Assembly: GCA_046047235.1 (NCBI GenBank)
Contig: JBJOII010000092.1
Span: 1 to 28,534, forward strand
Reading direction: 5' to 3'
DNA length: 28,534 nt
DNA from: JBMTVN01 sp046047235
GTDB lineage: Bacteria; Verrucomicrobiota; Verrucomicrobiia; Limisphaerales; JAHDYP01
Shown here: positions 16,632 to 25,090 of the stretch, piece by piece
Position numbering within the stretch: the stretch's first letter is position 1
How the letters are laid out: every line of letters starts with the position of its first letter
Notes under the pieces: model-generated
Told to the model about the DNA's origin: nothing
The model's input: only the letters and a program-made list of their open reading frames with translations
The model's database searches: none
Translations under genes and position numbers: made by a program

Positions 16632-18029
16632 TTAGTTTGATCCGTCTTGCAGACCGGCCTCGAGGGCGTTGCGCCAGGCTGTGCCCAAATCCGTCAGCGA
16701 CATTCCGGTATGGTCCTGCCACAAGCTTTCGGAATAACGCCCTTCACGGGCTGCCGCGTTTAGTTTTGTAACGATGTTCGCATCGTGGTTTCGCGTGACC
16801 CAGTCGAGGAAATTACCGGTGATGCGGTAGCTGGCATCGTGGCGTGCCCGGTTCAGGTTGCGGCGGGTGATCTCTGCTCCCTTTGTTTCGGGCTCATAGA
16901 GGAACCAGCGGATGTAGTCTGCGATGCCCTCGACCAGCCAGCCTGGGGTGCGGGTGGCGTTTGGGTTGCTGCGTCTTGCCCGGCCGTAGCTTTGGACTAC
17001 ATGGACCAGTTCATGGACTACTGAGCCGCGGGCTTCGCGATTCAGTTCGCCGCGAAACCATTGGGTATTGAGGTTGACGCGGTTGCCGCCGGCTGAAGCG
17101 GGTGTGCCTCCCATATCGCTCCGGAAGCGCAGCTGGACTTCGGCAGGGGCCGCATAGCCATCGCTGGGCAGCAGCGTGACGAGCTTGGGATACCATTCCT
17201 GGATTACGGGCTGGAGCTTGTCCTTCGCCCAGTCTGCGAGGTCGGGTGCATCCGTGGCATCGATGACGAAGCGGTATTTTCCGGAGTCAGCATCGAAGTG
17301 GATTTGGATGAGTTCGCCCCTGCCGGTATCGGCCGGCTGCAGTTCCGGGCCGCCGACTTCGACGATGTCGATTTCACTGATGAACGTATTGCCGAAGGGG
17401 TCGCGTGTTTCGGTGGGGAGGACATCGAAAAGGAGGTGGCGGAAAATGCCAAGCGATTCGCCTGACTGGGGGGCGATACGAACGGCATGAGCTCCGCCGG
17501 GTTCGCGGACGGGCGGGGGCACAGTATTGACGGAGGCCAGGCGCAGCCATCCGCAGGAGGTTGGATCTGTCCCGCGTTTGGGCGAGGGATTGAAGTTCGC
17601 TGCTTCTGCGGTGGCCGTGTAGACCGTATACACCTGAGGGGCGCGGGTGTTGGCATGCCATGAATAGGTATGGATGGCTGCGGTGTTCACATTGCGACCG
17701 AGATCGAGATGCAGGCGTCCGCCGTCAGTGCCGGCCTGGAAGAACAGGTTTGCCCGGGGGTGATCCTGGTTGTCGGGAATCCGTCCGTCGGTCAGCACTG
17801 CCAGGCCGCCGCCATTGGGATCGAGTTGCCCGTCGACCACCTCAAACAGGAGGCCCTGGGCGGCGTCGTTGGCTGCGGGCGATGGCAGGCTGGGGAACGT
17901 GAAGTCTGTGGCGTCAGTCTGGTGATCTACTTCCACACGCGAAGCAGCCGTGCAGGTGAGTGTGCAGGAGAGTAGGCAGGCGAGGGTGATTGAGGCGGGG
18001 GAGGAGGTTTTTGGGGAGGGGTGGTTCAT
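16632..18029 (-). CDS. Secreted basic-secretory-protein family zinc metallopeptidase with N-terminal discoidin-like domain
   Basis: The protein has 465 residues from MNHPSPKTSS (ATG at 18029); an ATG 24 nt upstream is possible, but the signal peptide (SITLACLLSCTLTCTAA) fits either. The first half (about 30-225) is a beta-rich, F5/8-discoidin-like region. The second half matches basic secretory proteins: VVHELVHVVQSYG with the HExxH zinc site (His339, Glu340, His343), GWLVEGIADYIRW (Glu367, Asp371), then RITGNFLDWV and NAAAREGRYSESLW. Plant relatives are secreted and implicated in defence; bacterial ones are presumed extracellular peptidases. The stop at 16632 converges on the beta-helix gene. 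Confidence 0.9.
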   Translation of the reverse strand: MNHPSPKTSSPASITLACLLSCTLTCTAASRVEVDHQTDATDFTFPSLPSPAANDAAQGLLFEVVDGQLDPNGGGLAVLTDGRIPDNQDHPRANLFFQAGTDGGRLHLDLGRNVNTAAIHTYSWHANTRAPQVYTVYTATAEAANFNPSPKRGTDPTSCGWLRLASVNTVPPPVREPGGAHAVRIAPQSGESLGIFRHLLFDVLPTETRDPFGNTFISEIDIVEVGGPELQPADTGRGELIQIHFDADSGKYRFVIDATDAPDLADWAKDKLQPVIQEWYPKLVTLLPSDGYAAPAEVQLRFRSDMGGTPASAGGNRVNLNTQWFRGELNREARGSVVHELVHVVQSYGRARRSNPNATRTPGWLVEGIADYIRWFLYEPETKGAEITRRNLNRARHDASYRITGNFLDWVTRNHDANIVTKLNAAAREGRYSESLWQDHTGMSLTDLGTAWRNALEAGLQDGSN

Positions 18030-18161
18030 GCGCGTTTGAGTTTCGGGTGCCATGGGTTGTTGGCAAGCCTGCAGAAGAGGGTCGAGGTCTTGGAAGGCAG
18101 AATGGAGTTACACGGATTCGTGTAATTCGGGGGCGGCGAGCGGTTTGGTTTGCTTTGGGGG

Positions 18162-18920
18162 TCAGGTGGTGGGCAGGAGGCTGGTGGCTTTGCGGAGGGC
18201 GACGATTGTGCTGGCGCAGGCGGGGTTGTTATCGAGCTGGTTGAGGGGTTGGTTGAAGGGTTCGGCGCGGACGGGGCCGGAGTAGTTGAGTTGGACGAGG
18301 GTGGTGAGGAAGGCTTGGACGTTGATGACACCGGTGGCTGCGGGGAGTTCGCGTTCGTTGTCTTTTTGTTGGTTTTTGTCGATGCCTGCGGGGGCGTCGT
18401 TGAGGTCGACGGCGATGATGTCGTTGTCGGTGAGGTTCCGGGCGAGGTCTTTGGCGGAGTCACCGGCTTGCCACCAGTGCCAGCTATCGAGGACGAGGCC
18501 GACGTTGCCGGTGTTGATGGCGTGAATGAGGTCGAGAGTTTCGGCGAGAGTATGGAGGAAGGGGTAGCGGTTGCGGATGAGGGAGGTATGGGTACCGACG
18601 TATTCGAGGCCGAGGCGGAGGTTATGGTCGTGGAGGATGGTGGCGATGGCGCGCAATCTATTGGCGTGCAGTTCGAAGTTTTTGAGGTAAGTCAGGTTGT
18701 TGCTACCGGGGCTGATCCAGGTATTGACGCGGGACACGCCGGCTTGTTGGAGGGCGGCGGCTGTTTCGGGGAATGATTTCAGGTCGGATTGGAAGCGGGT
18801 TTCATCGGCGCGGAAATCGACGGTGAGTCCGGCGGAGCCCCAGGTGAGGTTTTTGGATTTGAGATCCTCGGACATCTGCTGGCGTGAGTTGGCGTTTGAC
18901 TGGGTGATGGCGGAGGCCAT
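18162..18920 (-). CDS. Xylose-isomerase-like TIM-barrel protein, 5' end anomalous
   Basis: From the first in-frame ATG at 18920 the product has 252 residues. Metal- and substrate-ligand positions typical of the AP-endonuclease-2/sugar-isomerase-like barrel are present: Glu106 in GLEYVG, Asp145 and His148 in LDSWHWW, Asp172 and Asn174 in DLND, and Glu220 in RAEPF. Protein-like sequence continues in frame upstream of the ATG (KRKFTLCLNPGAIGVRANQ, then AITLAHQHGFESVEP), which looks like the first barrel strand, but there is no ATG, GTG or TTG before the TAA at 19155-19157. Either a non-standard start (an ATT lies at 19143-19145), a frameshift, or loss of the native signal and start is implied. 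Sugar isomerase or epimerase function is inferred. It is divergent from the IPT gene and upstream of the peptidase gene on the same strand. Confidence 0.75.
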   Translation of the reverse strand: MASAITQSNANSRQQMSEDLKSKNLTWGSAGLTVDFRADETRFQSDLKSFPETAAALQQAGVSRVNTWISPGSNNLTYLKNFELHANRLRAIATILHDHNLRLGLEYVGTHTSLIRNRYPFLHTLAETLDLIHAINTGNVGLVLDSWHWWQAGDSAKDLARNLTDNDIIAVDLNDAPAGIDKNQQKDNERELPAATGVINVQAFLTTLVQLNYSGPVRAEPFNQPLNQLDNNPACASTIVALRKATSLLPTT

Positions 18921-19205
18921 GGGTTCGACGGATTCGAAGCCGTGCTGGTGGGCGAGAGTGATGGCTTCCTGTTGGTTGGCGCGGACGCCGATGGCGCCGG
19001 GGTTGAGGCAGAGCGTGAACTTCCGTTTTGCGGTGTTGTTCTGGGCGTGGCTGGGACCCGGCGGCCTTTTGGGGGAAAGGCCAGCGCGGGTTGGAGGCGG
19101 GTGGATTCGGATTCCCTTTGCAGCGGGGGGTGGAGGGCGTTTAATTGCTGTGATTTATCCCTGACGTTCGTGGGGGCGGTTTGGATTTAACCCGGAGAAG
19201 AGCAC

Positions 19206-21839
19206 ATGAAGCAGCGAAGCATGGGGTGGGGATGGTGTTTATTGGTGGCGCAGTTTGTGGTGGTTGAGGGGATGTGGGGTGCGCCGGTGGTGACGGGGTT
19301 TACCCCGGGGACCGGGGTTCCCGGGGTTCAGGTGACGGTGCAGGGTTCCGGGTTTACTGGTGCGACGAAGGTGCAGTTCAACAACACTGCGGCGGATTTC
19401 AGGGTGGTTTCTGCGAGTCAGCTGGTGGCGACCTTGCCGGTGGAGGCGACAGTGGGACCCGTGCGGGTGTTTGTTGATGGGGTGGCAGGGGACAGTGGGT
19501 TGAAGCATTTTTTACCTTCGCCGAGGTTGACGGGGATGACACCCGGGCGTGGGGCGGTGGGGACGACTGTGGTGTTGGAGGGGAGCAATTTTGCGGGTGT
19601 CAGCGAGGTTCGTTTTGGTGAGGAGACGGCGGTGTTTAGCGTGCCGGCTTCTGATCAGATTCGGGTGGCGGTGCCTGCGGGTTTGAGTTTGACGAATCCG
19701 GTTCCGGTGACCGTGACCACGTTGGCGGGGAGCGTTGTTTCGGAGGGATTATTTACCCTGACGGGGCCGGCTCCCATTGTGGATTCATTTGAGCCGGTTT
19801 TTGGTGCACCGGGGACTTCTGTAGCTATTTACGGGGCCAACTTTACGAACGTGACGGGGGTGACCTTTGGCGGGGTAGCGGCTGCGAGTTTTAGTGCGCC
19901 GACGCCGGCGCGGCTGAATGTGGTGGTGCCGGCGGGTGCGGTGACGGGGTCTTTGCGCGTGACGACTGGCGGGGGTGTGGTGACTTCTGCGGGGTCGTTT
20001 CAAGTGACGCTGCTTCCGGTGATCACGAATTTCTTTCCGGTGATGGGGAAGCCTGGCACTGCTGTGACCTTGGAGGGGGTGAACTTCACCGGGGTGAAGA
20101 ACGTGTGGTTTGGGGGTGTGCAGGTGACGGGATGGGGGACACCGGCGCCGGGGCAGATTACGACCACTGTTCCGCAGGGGGCGGTGACATCGAAGTTGAC
20201 CGTGCAGAACACGGCGGGCAACGGGCAGAGCGCGGTGGATTTTGTGGTGCCGGTGGCGCCGGTCATTCTGGAGGTGTTGCCTTTGGAGGGGCAGGTGGGG
20301 GTAACGAGCGTATACATTTCGGGATTTAACCTGGTGGGGTCGACCTTGTGGTTCAACGGGGTGCAGGCGGCCTATACGCCATCAACGCAGGTGCCTGAGG
20401 GGATTCGGGCAACTGTGCCATTCGGAGCGACGACCGGGCCTTTGAGCATGACGAATGCGGCTGGAGGTTTTGTGACTGCGGGGGATTTTTCTGTGTATGG
20501 GGATGATCCGTTTGTTCGCGGGTTTGAGCCGGCTTTTGCTCCGCGTGGGGCGGAGGTGCGGATACGGGGGGGCAATTTTTATCCGCCGGTGAGTGTGAAG
20601 TTTGACGGTGTTTTGGCTCCCGGGGCGGCGGCGGTGGCGCCGGGGGAGATTGTTGTGACTGTGCCGGCGGCGGCGACGTCAGGTTTGGTGGAGGTGGTGA
20701 CTCCGAATGGGACGGCATTGAGCGAGGAGGTTTTTCATGTGCCGCCGAGGCTGGGTTCACTGGTGCCTGCGAGTGGTGCTGAGGGGGCGCAGGTACGGCT
20801 GCAGGGAGTGAATCTGGGGCAGGCGGTGTCGGTGGACTTTGGTGGTGTATCTGCGGTGTTTGAGCCCGAGAATCCGGATTTGGGGGAGGTGTTGGTGGCT
20901 GTGGTGCCTGCGGGTGTGGTGACGGGCAAGCCGGTGCGGGTGGTGACGCCGGGTGGGGTTGTGATTAGTGAGCAGGTATTTGGGGTGTTGCCGAAGATCA
21001 CGGTAATGGAGCCCGGGTTGGGGCCGGTGGGGACACCGGTTGTATTGAGGGGGACGAGTTTTGTGGGGGTGGGAGGGGTGAGTTTTAACGGGCGGGCTGC
21101 GGGTTTTACGGTGGTATCGACGAGCGAGATTCATACGGCGGTTCCATTGTCGGTGGGTGTGGGGCCGGGGAATGTGGTGGTGGCGACGACTCAGGGGAAT
21201 GCGCAGGGGCCGGTGCCGTTTTATATTACGAGCAGTACTGATTTGCAGTTGGCGGGTGGGCCAACCGGTGTGTTGCTGGAGCCGGGAGAGGAGGTGCAGT
21301 TCAGCTACAGTCTGCTGAATCGGGGGAGTTCGCCTGCTACAGGTGTGACGGTTGTTGAGACCGTTCCTGTCGGGTTTGAGATCTTATCGGCGGAGTCCTC
21401 GATAGGTAGCTGGGAAGTTACGGGCGGGCAGGTTTTATTTGATGTGGGGGTTTTGACCAATGGCGTGGGGGCGACTATGAGCACGACCGCGAGAGCGGTG
21501 AGCGTGGGTGGGTGGACGAACCACGTGCTGGCGGTGGCGTCGATGGCTGAGCCCGACTGGGATCCTTCGAACCATCGGGTGGTGGCGTCGCTGGTGGTGA
21601 CCGACGATGCGGCGCTTGAGCTGGGGGTGCGTGCGGTGGGCGGGGAGGAGTTGGCTGTGGTTTTGGAATGGCCGGCTTCGGGGGTGCCGCTGGTGCTTGA
21701 GACTACCGGTGGTTTGGGAGATGGGCCGGTTTGGGGGCCTGTGGGGGAGATTCCGGTTTTGAGCGGGGGGGTCTATCGAGTGACGAATCGCGTGGAGGGT
21801 GGGTCGGGGTATTATCGGTTGCGGTTGATTGCGCCTTGA
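19206..21839 (+). CDS. Secreted IPT/TIG-repeat protein with DUF11-like domain
   Basis: The protein has 877 residues; GGAG precedes the ATG by about 9 nt (CCGGAGAAGAGCACATG). A signal peptide is followed by eight Ig-like IPT/TIG repeats of about 80 residues (about 27-675). Each opens with a PVVTGFTPGTGVPG-type strand, then a V.G.NF....V.F.G core and a V..P.G...G hinge. A DUF11-like module follows (about 680-795, GEEVQFSYSLLNRGSSPATG), then a C-terminal domain ending GSGYYRLRLIAP, comparable to the tail of the jelly-roll protein at 2632-3621. IPT repeats typically form extended cell-surface rods or binding modules. No catalytic residues are visible. A scaffold or adhesion role is inferred. Confidence 0.9.
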   Translation: MKQRSMGWGWCLLVAQFVVVEGMWGAPVVTGFTPGTGVPGVQVTVQGSGFTGATKVQFNNTAADFRVVSASQLVATLPVEATVGPVRVFVDGVAGDSGLKHFLPSPRLTGMTPGRGAVGTTVVLEGSNFAGVSEVRFGEETAVFSVPASDQIRVAVPAGLSLTNPVPVTVTTLAGSVVSEGLFTLTGPAPIVDSFEPVFGAPGTSVAIYGANFTNVTGVTFGGVAAASFSAPTPARLNVVVPAGAVTGSLRVTTGGGVVTSAGSFQVTLLPVITNFFPVMGKPGTAVTLEGVNFTGVKNVWFGGVQVTGWGTPAPGQITTTVPQGAVTSKLTVQNTAGNGQSAVDFVVPVAPVILEVLPLEGQVGVTSVYISGFNLVGSTLWFNGVQAAYTPSTQVPEGIRATVPFGATTGPLSMTNAAGGFVTAGDFSVYGDDPFVRGFEPAFAPRGAEVRIRGGNFYPPVSVKFDGVLAPGAAAVAPGEIVVTVPAAATSGLVEVVTPNGTALSEEVFHVPPRLGSLVPASGAEGAQVRLQGVNLGQAVSVDFGGVSAVFEPENPDLGEVLVAVVPAGVVTGKPVRVVTPGGVVISEQVFGVLPKITVMEPGLGPVGTPVVLRGTSFVGVGGVSFNGRAAGFTVVSTSEIHTAVPLSVGVGPGNVVVATTQGNAQGPVPFYITSSTDLQLAGGPTGVLLEPGEEVQFSYSLLNRGSSPATGVTVVETVPVGFEILSAESSIGSWEVTGGQVLFDVGVLTNGVGATMSTTARAVSVGGWTNHVLAVASMAEPDWDPSNHRVVASLVVTDDAALELGVRAVGGEELAVVLEWPASGVPLVLETTGGLGDGPVWGPVGEIPVLSGGVYRVTNRVEGGSGYYRLRLIAP

Positions 21840-21879
21840 GTCGGAGGGTGGCACGGACTGATTGCCGGTGGTGGATGCT

Positions 21880-21897
21880 CGCGCCGGAGGCGCGTTT
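21880..21897. terminator. Possible terminator between convergent genes
   Basis: CGCGCC (21880-21885) pairs with GGCGCG (21889-21894) around a GGA loop, followed by TTT on the plus strand. It lies 40 bp after the IPT stop and 52 bp from the antiporter stop. The short T run makes it weak; it could also be a chance GC hairpin. Confidence 0.4.
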
Positions 21898-21949
21898 CGA
21901 CACCGATTTGGATTTCGTTGGCGATGTGGTGGGGTTGGAGATTGTGCGT

Positions 21950-22897
21950 TTATTTGGGCCAGAGGTAGTAGGTATAGGCTGCGTAGGTGGAGAGGAGGAC
22001 GCAGCCTTCCCAGCGTCGGAGGGAGTAGCCTGTCCAGGCGAGGGGGAGGAGGATAGCGGAGATGAAGACCATGATGAGGACTTCTGTTTGGCCGAGGTCT
22101 GGGGCGAGGAGGGGGCCGGCGATGGTGCCGGAGGTGCCGATGATGGCGAGCAGGTTATAGATATTGGAGCCGACGATATTGCCGATGGCGATATCGGTTT
22201 GTTTGCGGCAGGCGGCGATGACTGAGGCGGCGAGTTCGGGGAGGCCGGTTCCGGCGGCGACGATGGTGAGGCCGATGATGGCTTCGCTGAGTCCCCAGGC
22301 ACGGGCGAGTTGGGCGGCGCCGAGGATGAAGAGGCGGGAGCCTAGAGTGAGGGCGGCGAGGCCGACGAGGATGAGTCCGGCATCGCGGGTCCATTTGTCT
22401 GCGGGAGATGGGAGGTTATCCTTGAACTCGTTTTGTGTGGAGGGGGTGATTTTGGTGCGTGCGAGGAGGACGTGGAGGGTGGTGTAGGCGAGGACGCCGG
22501 CGAGGAGCGTGAGGGCTTCGGGTTGGGAGATCGTGTGGTCTTGGAAGAAGAGCAGGAAGAGGAGGGAGCTGCCGAGGAGGATGGGGGTATCGAGTTTGAC
22601 CAATTGGGATTGGACTTGAAGCGGGGTGATGATGGCGCTGAGGCCGAGCACGAGGCCGACGTTGAAGACATTGGATCCGACGGCGTTACCGAGGGCGAGG
22701 CTTCCCTGGCCTTGCCAGGCGGCCATGGAGCTGACGACGAGCTCGGGAGCGCTGGTGCCGTAGGCGACGACCGTGAGGCCGACCATCAGTGGGGAGAGGC
22801 CGAGTTTTTGTGCGAGGGACGCGGATCCCTTGACCAGCCATTCGGCGCCGAAGTACAAGCTCAGGAGGCCGCTGATCAGGTAGAGCGCAGTGAGCAT
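21950..22897 (-). CDS. Calcium/sodium (cation/proton) antiporter of the CaCA family
   Basis: The protein has 315 residues and about ten hydrophobic segments. The two inverted alpha-repeats characteristic of Ca2+/cation antiporters are present: GLTVVAYGTSAPEL (40-53) with GNAVGSNVFN (70-79), and GLTIVAAGTGLPEL (209-222) with GNIVGSNIYN (239-248). The acidic residues of the two PEL motifs, with the adjacent GNxVGSN motifs, form the ion-binding centre in known structures. The size and arrangement match bacterial YrbG-like inner-membrane antiporters that exchange Ca2+ for Na+ or H+. The start at 22897 has no evident Shine-Dalgarno sequence. It is divergent from pgl with a 57-bp gap, so the two promoters must be compact. 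Confidence 0.93.
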   Translation of the reverse strand: MLTALYLISGLLSLYFGAEWLVKGSASLAQKLGLSPLMVGLTVVAYGTSAPELVVSSMAAWQGQGSLALGNAVGSNVFNVGLVLGLSAIITPLQVQSQLVKLDTPILLGSSLLFLLFFQDHTISQPEALTLLAGVLAYTTLHVLLARTKITPSTQNEFKDNLPSPADKWTRDAGLILVGLAALTLGSRLFILGAAQLARAWGLSEAIIGLTIVAAGTGLPELAASVIAACRKQTDIAIGNIVGSNIYNLLAIIGTSGTIAGPLLAPDLGQTEVLIMVFISAILLPLAWTGYSLRRWEGCVLLSTYAAYTYYLWPK

Positions 22898-22954
22898 GGT
22901 ATGGGTGTGAGCGTAATGCGGGCGGGGTTTGGGATCAAATCTTGTGAGGAATAC

Positions 22955-23671
22955 ATGATGGACGAGTTACGAGGTGTGGTTGGGGTGGAGCATCGGACCT
23001 TTACCGGGGTGGATGCTTTGGTGCGGGAGGTGGCGGGGCAGTGGGTGGACTGGGTGGCGAGTGGGGGAGGGGGCAGTGTGGCGTTATCCGGGGGGCGGGT
23101 TGCTGCGCAGTTTTTTCGGGCGACGGTAGAGGCGGTGCGGGCGCGTGGGGTGGTTTGGGCGGGGTGGGATTGTTTTTGGGCTGACGAGCGGTGTGTGCCG
23201 CCGGGGGATGAGCAGAGCAATTATTTTGAGGCGGAGCGGAGTTTGTTACGGCCTTTGGGTTGGGAGGCGGCGCGTGTGCATCGCGTGCGGGGGGAGGTGG
23301 AACCGGATTTGGCGGCGAGCGAGAGTGAGTTAGCGTTAAAAAGCGTGGTAGGGGAGGGCGGGGTTTTGGATCTGGTGATATTGGGGATGGGGGAGGATGG
23401 GCATGTGGCATCGTTATTTCCGGGGCAGGCTTTTGGGGTGGAGGAGGGGGGCTTGTATCGGGCGGTGGTGGGGCCGAAGCCGCCGCCGAGGCGTGTCACA
23501 TTAACGTTACCGGTTTTATTACGAGCGAGGCAGGTTTGGGTGATGGTTACGGGTGAGGGTAAGCGGGAGGTTTTGGATCGGGCGTTGAGGGGGGATGAGG
23601 GTTTGCCTTTGGGGCGGGTTTTACGTGGGCGGACGGTCACTCAAGTCTTTTCCTGTGTGGGGGTTGCGTAG
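22955..23671 (+). CDS. pgl: 6-phosphogluconolactonase (DevB/SOL type)
   Basis: The 238-residue protein starts at ATG ATG GAC, preceded by GAGGA with 4 nt (first ATG) or 7 nt (second ATG) spacing. The frame is open far upstream but reads through the antisense of the antiporter gene, so that extension is not coding. Diagnostic motifs are ALSGGRVAAQFF (43-54), FWADERCVPPGDEQSNY (74-90) and ILGMGEDGHVASLFPG (142-157), which form the active site of the NagB-like fold. It hydrolyses 6-phosphogluconolactone in the oxidative pentose phosphate pathway. No zwf or gnd gene is present in the window, so it is outside an obvious pathway operon. Confidence 0.93.
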   Translation: MMDELRGVVGVEHRTFTGVDALVREVAGQWVDWVASGGGGSVALSGGRVAAQFFRATVEAVRARGVVWAGWDCFWADERCVPPGDEQSNYFEAERSLLRPLGWEAARVHRVRGEVEPDLAASESELALKSVVGEGGVLDLVILGMGEDGHVASLFPGQAFGVEEGGLYRAVVGPKPPPRRVTLTLPVLLRARQVWVMVTGEGKREVLDRALRGDEGLPLGRVLRGRTVTQVFSCVGVA

Positions 23672-23714
23672 GTGAAAAAAATTTTGAACGAGATGGGAGC
23701 GGGGTGGTCGAACT

Positions 23715-23885
23715 CTATGCATAGTTTGGTGGGAGCTGTCCGAGATGGGTTGGCAGAGAGGTCCTGTCAGTAGCGAGGTCGGATAGCGGAACGATGGTTG
23801 ACTTGCTACTGTCCTCAGCGCTGGGTGTGAGCGCAGAGACCTCAGCACCATTGCAGGAGCCGGTATGGGCCGGCTCCTGTTTTTT
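23715..23885 (+). ncRNA. Candidate structured small RNA ending in an intrinsic terminator
   Basis: On the plus strand several helices nest. TGGTG (23727-23731) pairs with CACCA (23846-23850). CTGTC (23736-23740) pairs with GGCAG (23752-23756). GAGGTC (23758-23763) pairs with GACCTC (23838-23843). CAGTAGC plus AGGTC (23768-23780) pairs with GACTTGCTACTG (23800-23811), with one bulged G. CTC-A-GCGCT (23814-23822) pairs with AGCGC-A-GAG (23830-23838). Some helices share bases and are alternatives. The last element is the terminator at 23854-23885. A 10-bp palindrome CTATGCATAG (23715-23724) precedes the first helix. It does not match tmRNA, RNase P, SRP RNA or 6S RNA as I know them. It may be a free-standing RNA, or a conditional leader or trailer between pgl and accA. 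Confidence 0.4.
23854..23885 (+). terminator. Strong Rho-independent terminator between pgl and accA
   Basis: CAGGAGCCGG (23854-23863) and CCGGCTCCTG (23870-23879) form a perfect 10-bp stem with a TATGGG loop, followed by six T (23880-23885). It lies 128 bp before the accA start, so it ends the pgl or small-RNA transcript, or acts as an attenuator upstream of accA. Confidence 0.9.
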
Positions 23886-24012
23886 GTACATTTTTGGGGT
23901 CGAGCAAAAGGCTCGCATGCGTGGAGGGCTTGGGGTAGTTTTCGCGCCGGTTTATTCGAAGAGTTCCGATTGCGGGTGGTTGTGGAAGGGGGATTCTTCG
24001 TACCTATGACCC

Positions 24013-25062
24013 ATGAAGCACTATCTGGAATTTGAGAAGCCGATTGCGGAACTACAGAGCAAGTTGGAGGAGTTGCGACGTCATCGGGATGAGCATGCTC
24101 TGGACGTAAGTTTTGAGGAGGAGATCTCGAGGATTGAGGTCAAGATTGAGGAGACCCGTCGTCAGATTTTCACGAACTTGACGCCGTGGCAGCGGATTCA
24201 GCTGGCGCGGCATCCGCGGAGGCCGTTTACGTTGGATTATTTGCGGCTGGCGTTCAGGGGGTTTTCGGAGCTGCACGGTGATCGTTTATATGCTGATGAC
24301 CGGGCGATTGTGGGTGGGTTGGCTGAGTTGGAGGGGCACAAAGTGATGGTGATTGGGACTCAGAAGGGGCGGGAGACGAAGGAGAACATCCTGAGGAATT
24401 TTGGGTCGGCGCATCCGGAGGGGTATCGGAAGGCGCTTCGGCTGATGCAGATGGCGGACAAGTTTGGTTTGCCGATCATTACGTTGATTGACACGGCGGG
24501 GGCGTATCCGGGTGTGGGGGCGGAGGAGCGGCACATTGCTGAGGCGATTGCGGTGAATTTGCGGGAGATGATGTTACTGGAGGTTCCGATTGTGGCTGCG
24601 GTGATTGGCGAGGGGGGATCTGGCGGGGCGTTGGGGATTGGGGTAGCGGACCGGGTATTGATTTTGGAGAACTCGTATTATTCCGTGATTAGTCCGGAGG
24701 GTTGTGCGGCGATTTTGTGGAAGGAGCGGAGTGCGGCGGCGCAGGCTGCGGAGGCTTTGAAGATTACGGCGCGGCAGCTGCGGGAGTTGGGTTTAGTGGA
24801 TGATGTGATTGGCGAGCCATTGGGTGGTGCGCACAACTCTGAGGCTGAGGCGGCGGAGGCGTTGAAGTCGGGGTTACTGAAGCATTTGGAGGAGCTGAAG
24901 ACGTTGTCGGCGGCGGAGCGGTTGAAGCGGCGTTACGGGAAGTTTCGGGCTTACGGGCATTTTATTGAGGAGGCGCAGGCTGGGGCGGTTGGGGCTGGCG
25001 CGGTTAAGGCTAAACCGGCGGCGAAGTCGGGGTCGAAGCGTTCTGCGAAGAGCAAGGCGTGA
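24013..25062 (+). CDS. accA: Acetyl-CoA carboxylase carboxyltransferase subunit alpha
   Basis: The 349-residue protein starts MKHYLEFEKPIAELQSKL, the typical N-terminus of bacterial AccA; the ATG at 24006 is out of frame. Family motifs follow in order: HPRRPFTLDYL, FTELHGDR-like FSELHGDRLYADD, VIGTQKGRETKENI, NFGSAHPEGYRKALRLM, LIDTAGAYPGVGAEERH, IGEGGSGGALGIG and SYYSVISPEGCAAILWK. With AccD it transfers the carboxyl group from biotin to acetyl-CoA in the first step of fatty acid synthesis. It is longer than the 319-residue E. coli protein because of a C-terminal Ala/Lys-rich tail (about 318-349). It lies downstream of the structured RNA candidate; no accD is in the window. Confidence 0.97.
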   Translation: MKHYLEFEKPIAELQSKLEELRRHRDEHALDVSFEEEISRIEVKIEETRRQIFTNLTPWQRIQLARHPRRPFTLDYLRLAFRGFSELHGDRLYADDRAIVGGLAELEGHKVMVIGTQKGRETKENILRNFGSAHPEGYRKALRLMQMADKFGLPIITLIDTAGAYPGVGAEERHIAEAIAVNLREMMLLEVPIVAAVIGEGGSGGALGIGVADRVLILENSYYSVISPEGCAAILWKERSAAAQAAEALKITARQLRELGLVDDVIGEPLGGAHNSEAEAAEALKSGLLKHLEELKTLSAAERLKRRYGKFRAYGHFIEEAQAGAVGAGAVKAKPAAKSGSKRSAKSKA

Positions 25063-25090
25063 GGAGTTTCCTGCGGACGCCGCCCAGGGT

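Noticed and set aside
22433..22954. N-terminal extension of pgl
   Set aside because: It is a Glu/Gly-rich reading of the antisense of the antiporter gene; the pgl homology begins right after the GAGGA site near 22946-22950.
23781..23799. Apical loop GGATAGCGGAACGATGGTT as an SRP RNA tetraloop region
   Set aside because: The GGAA-type tetraloop and the asymmetric loop of SRP RNA are not in the right stem context.
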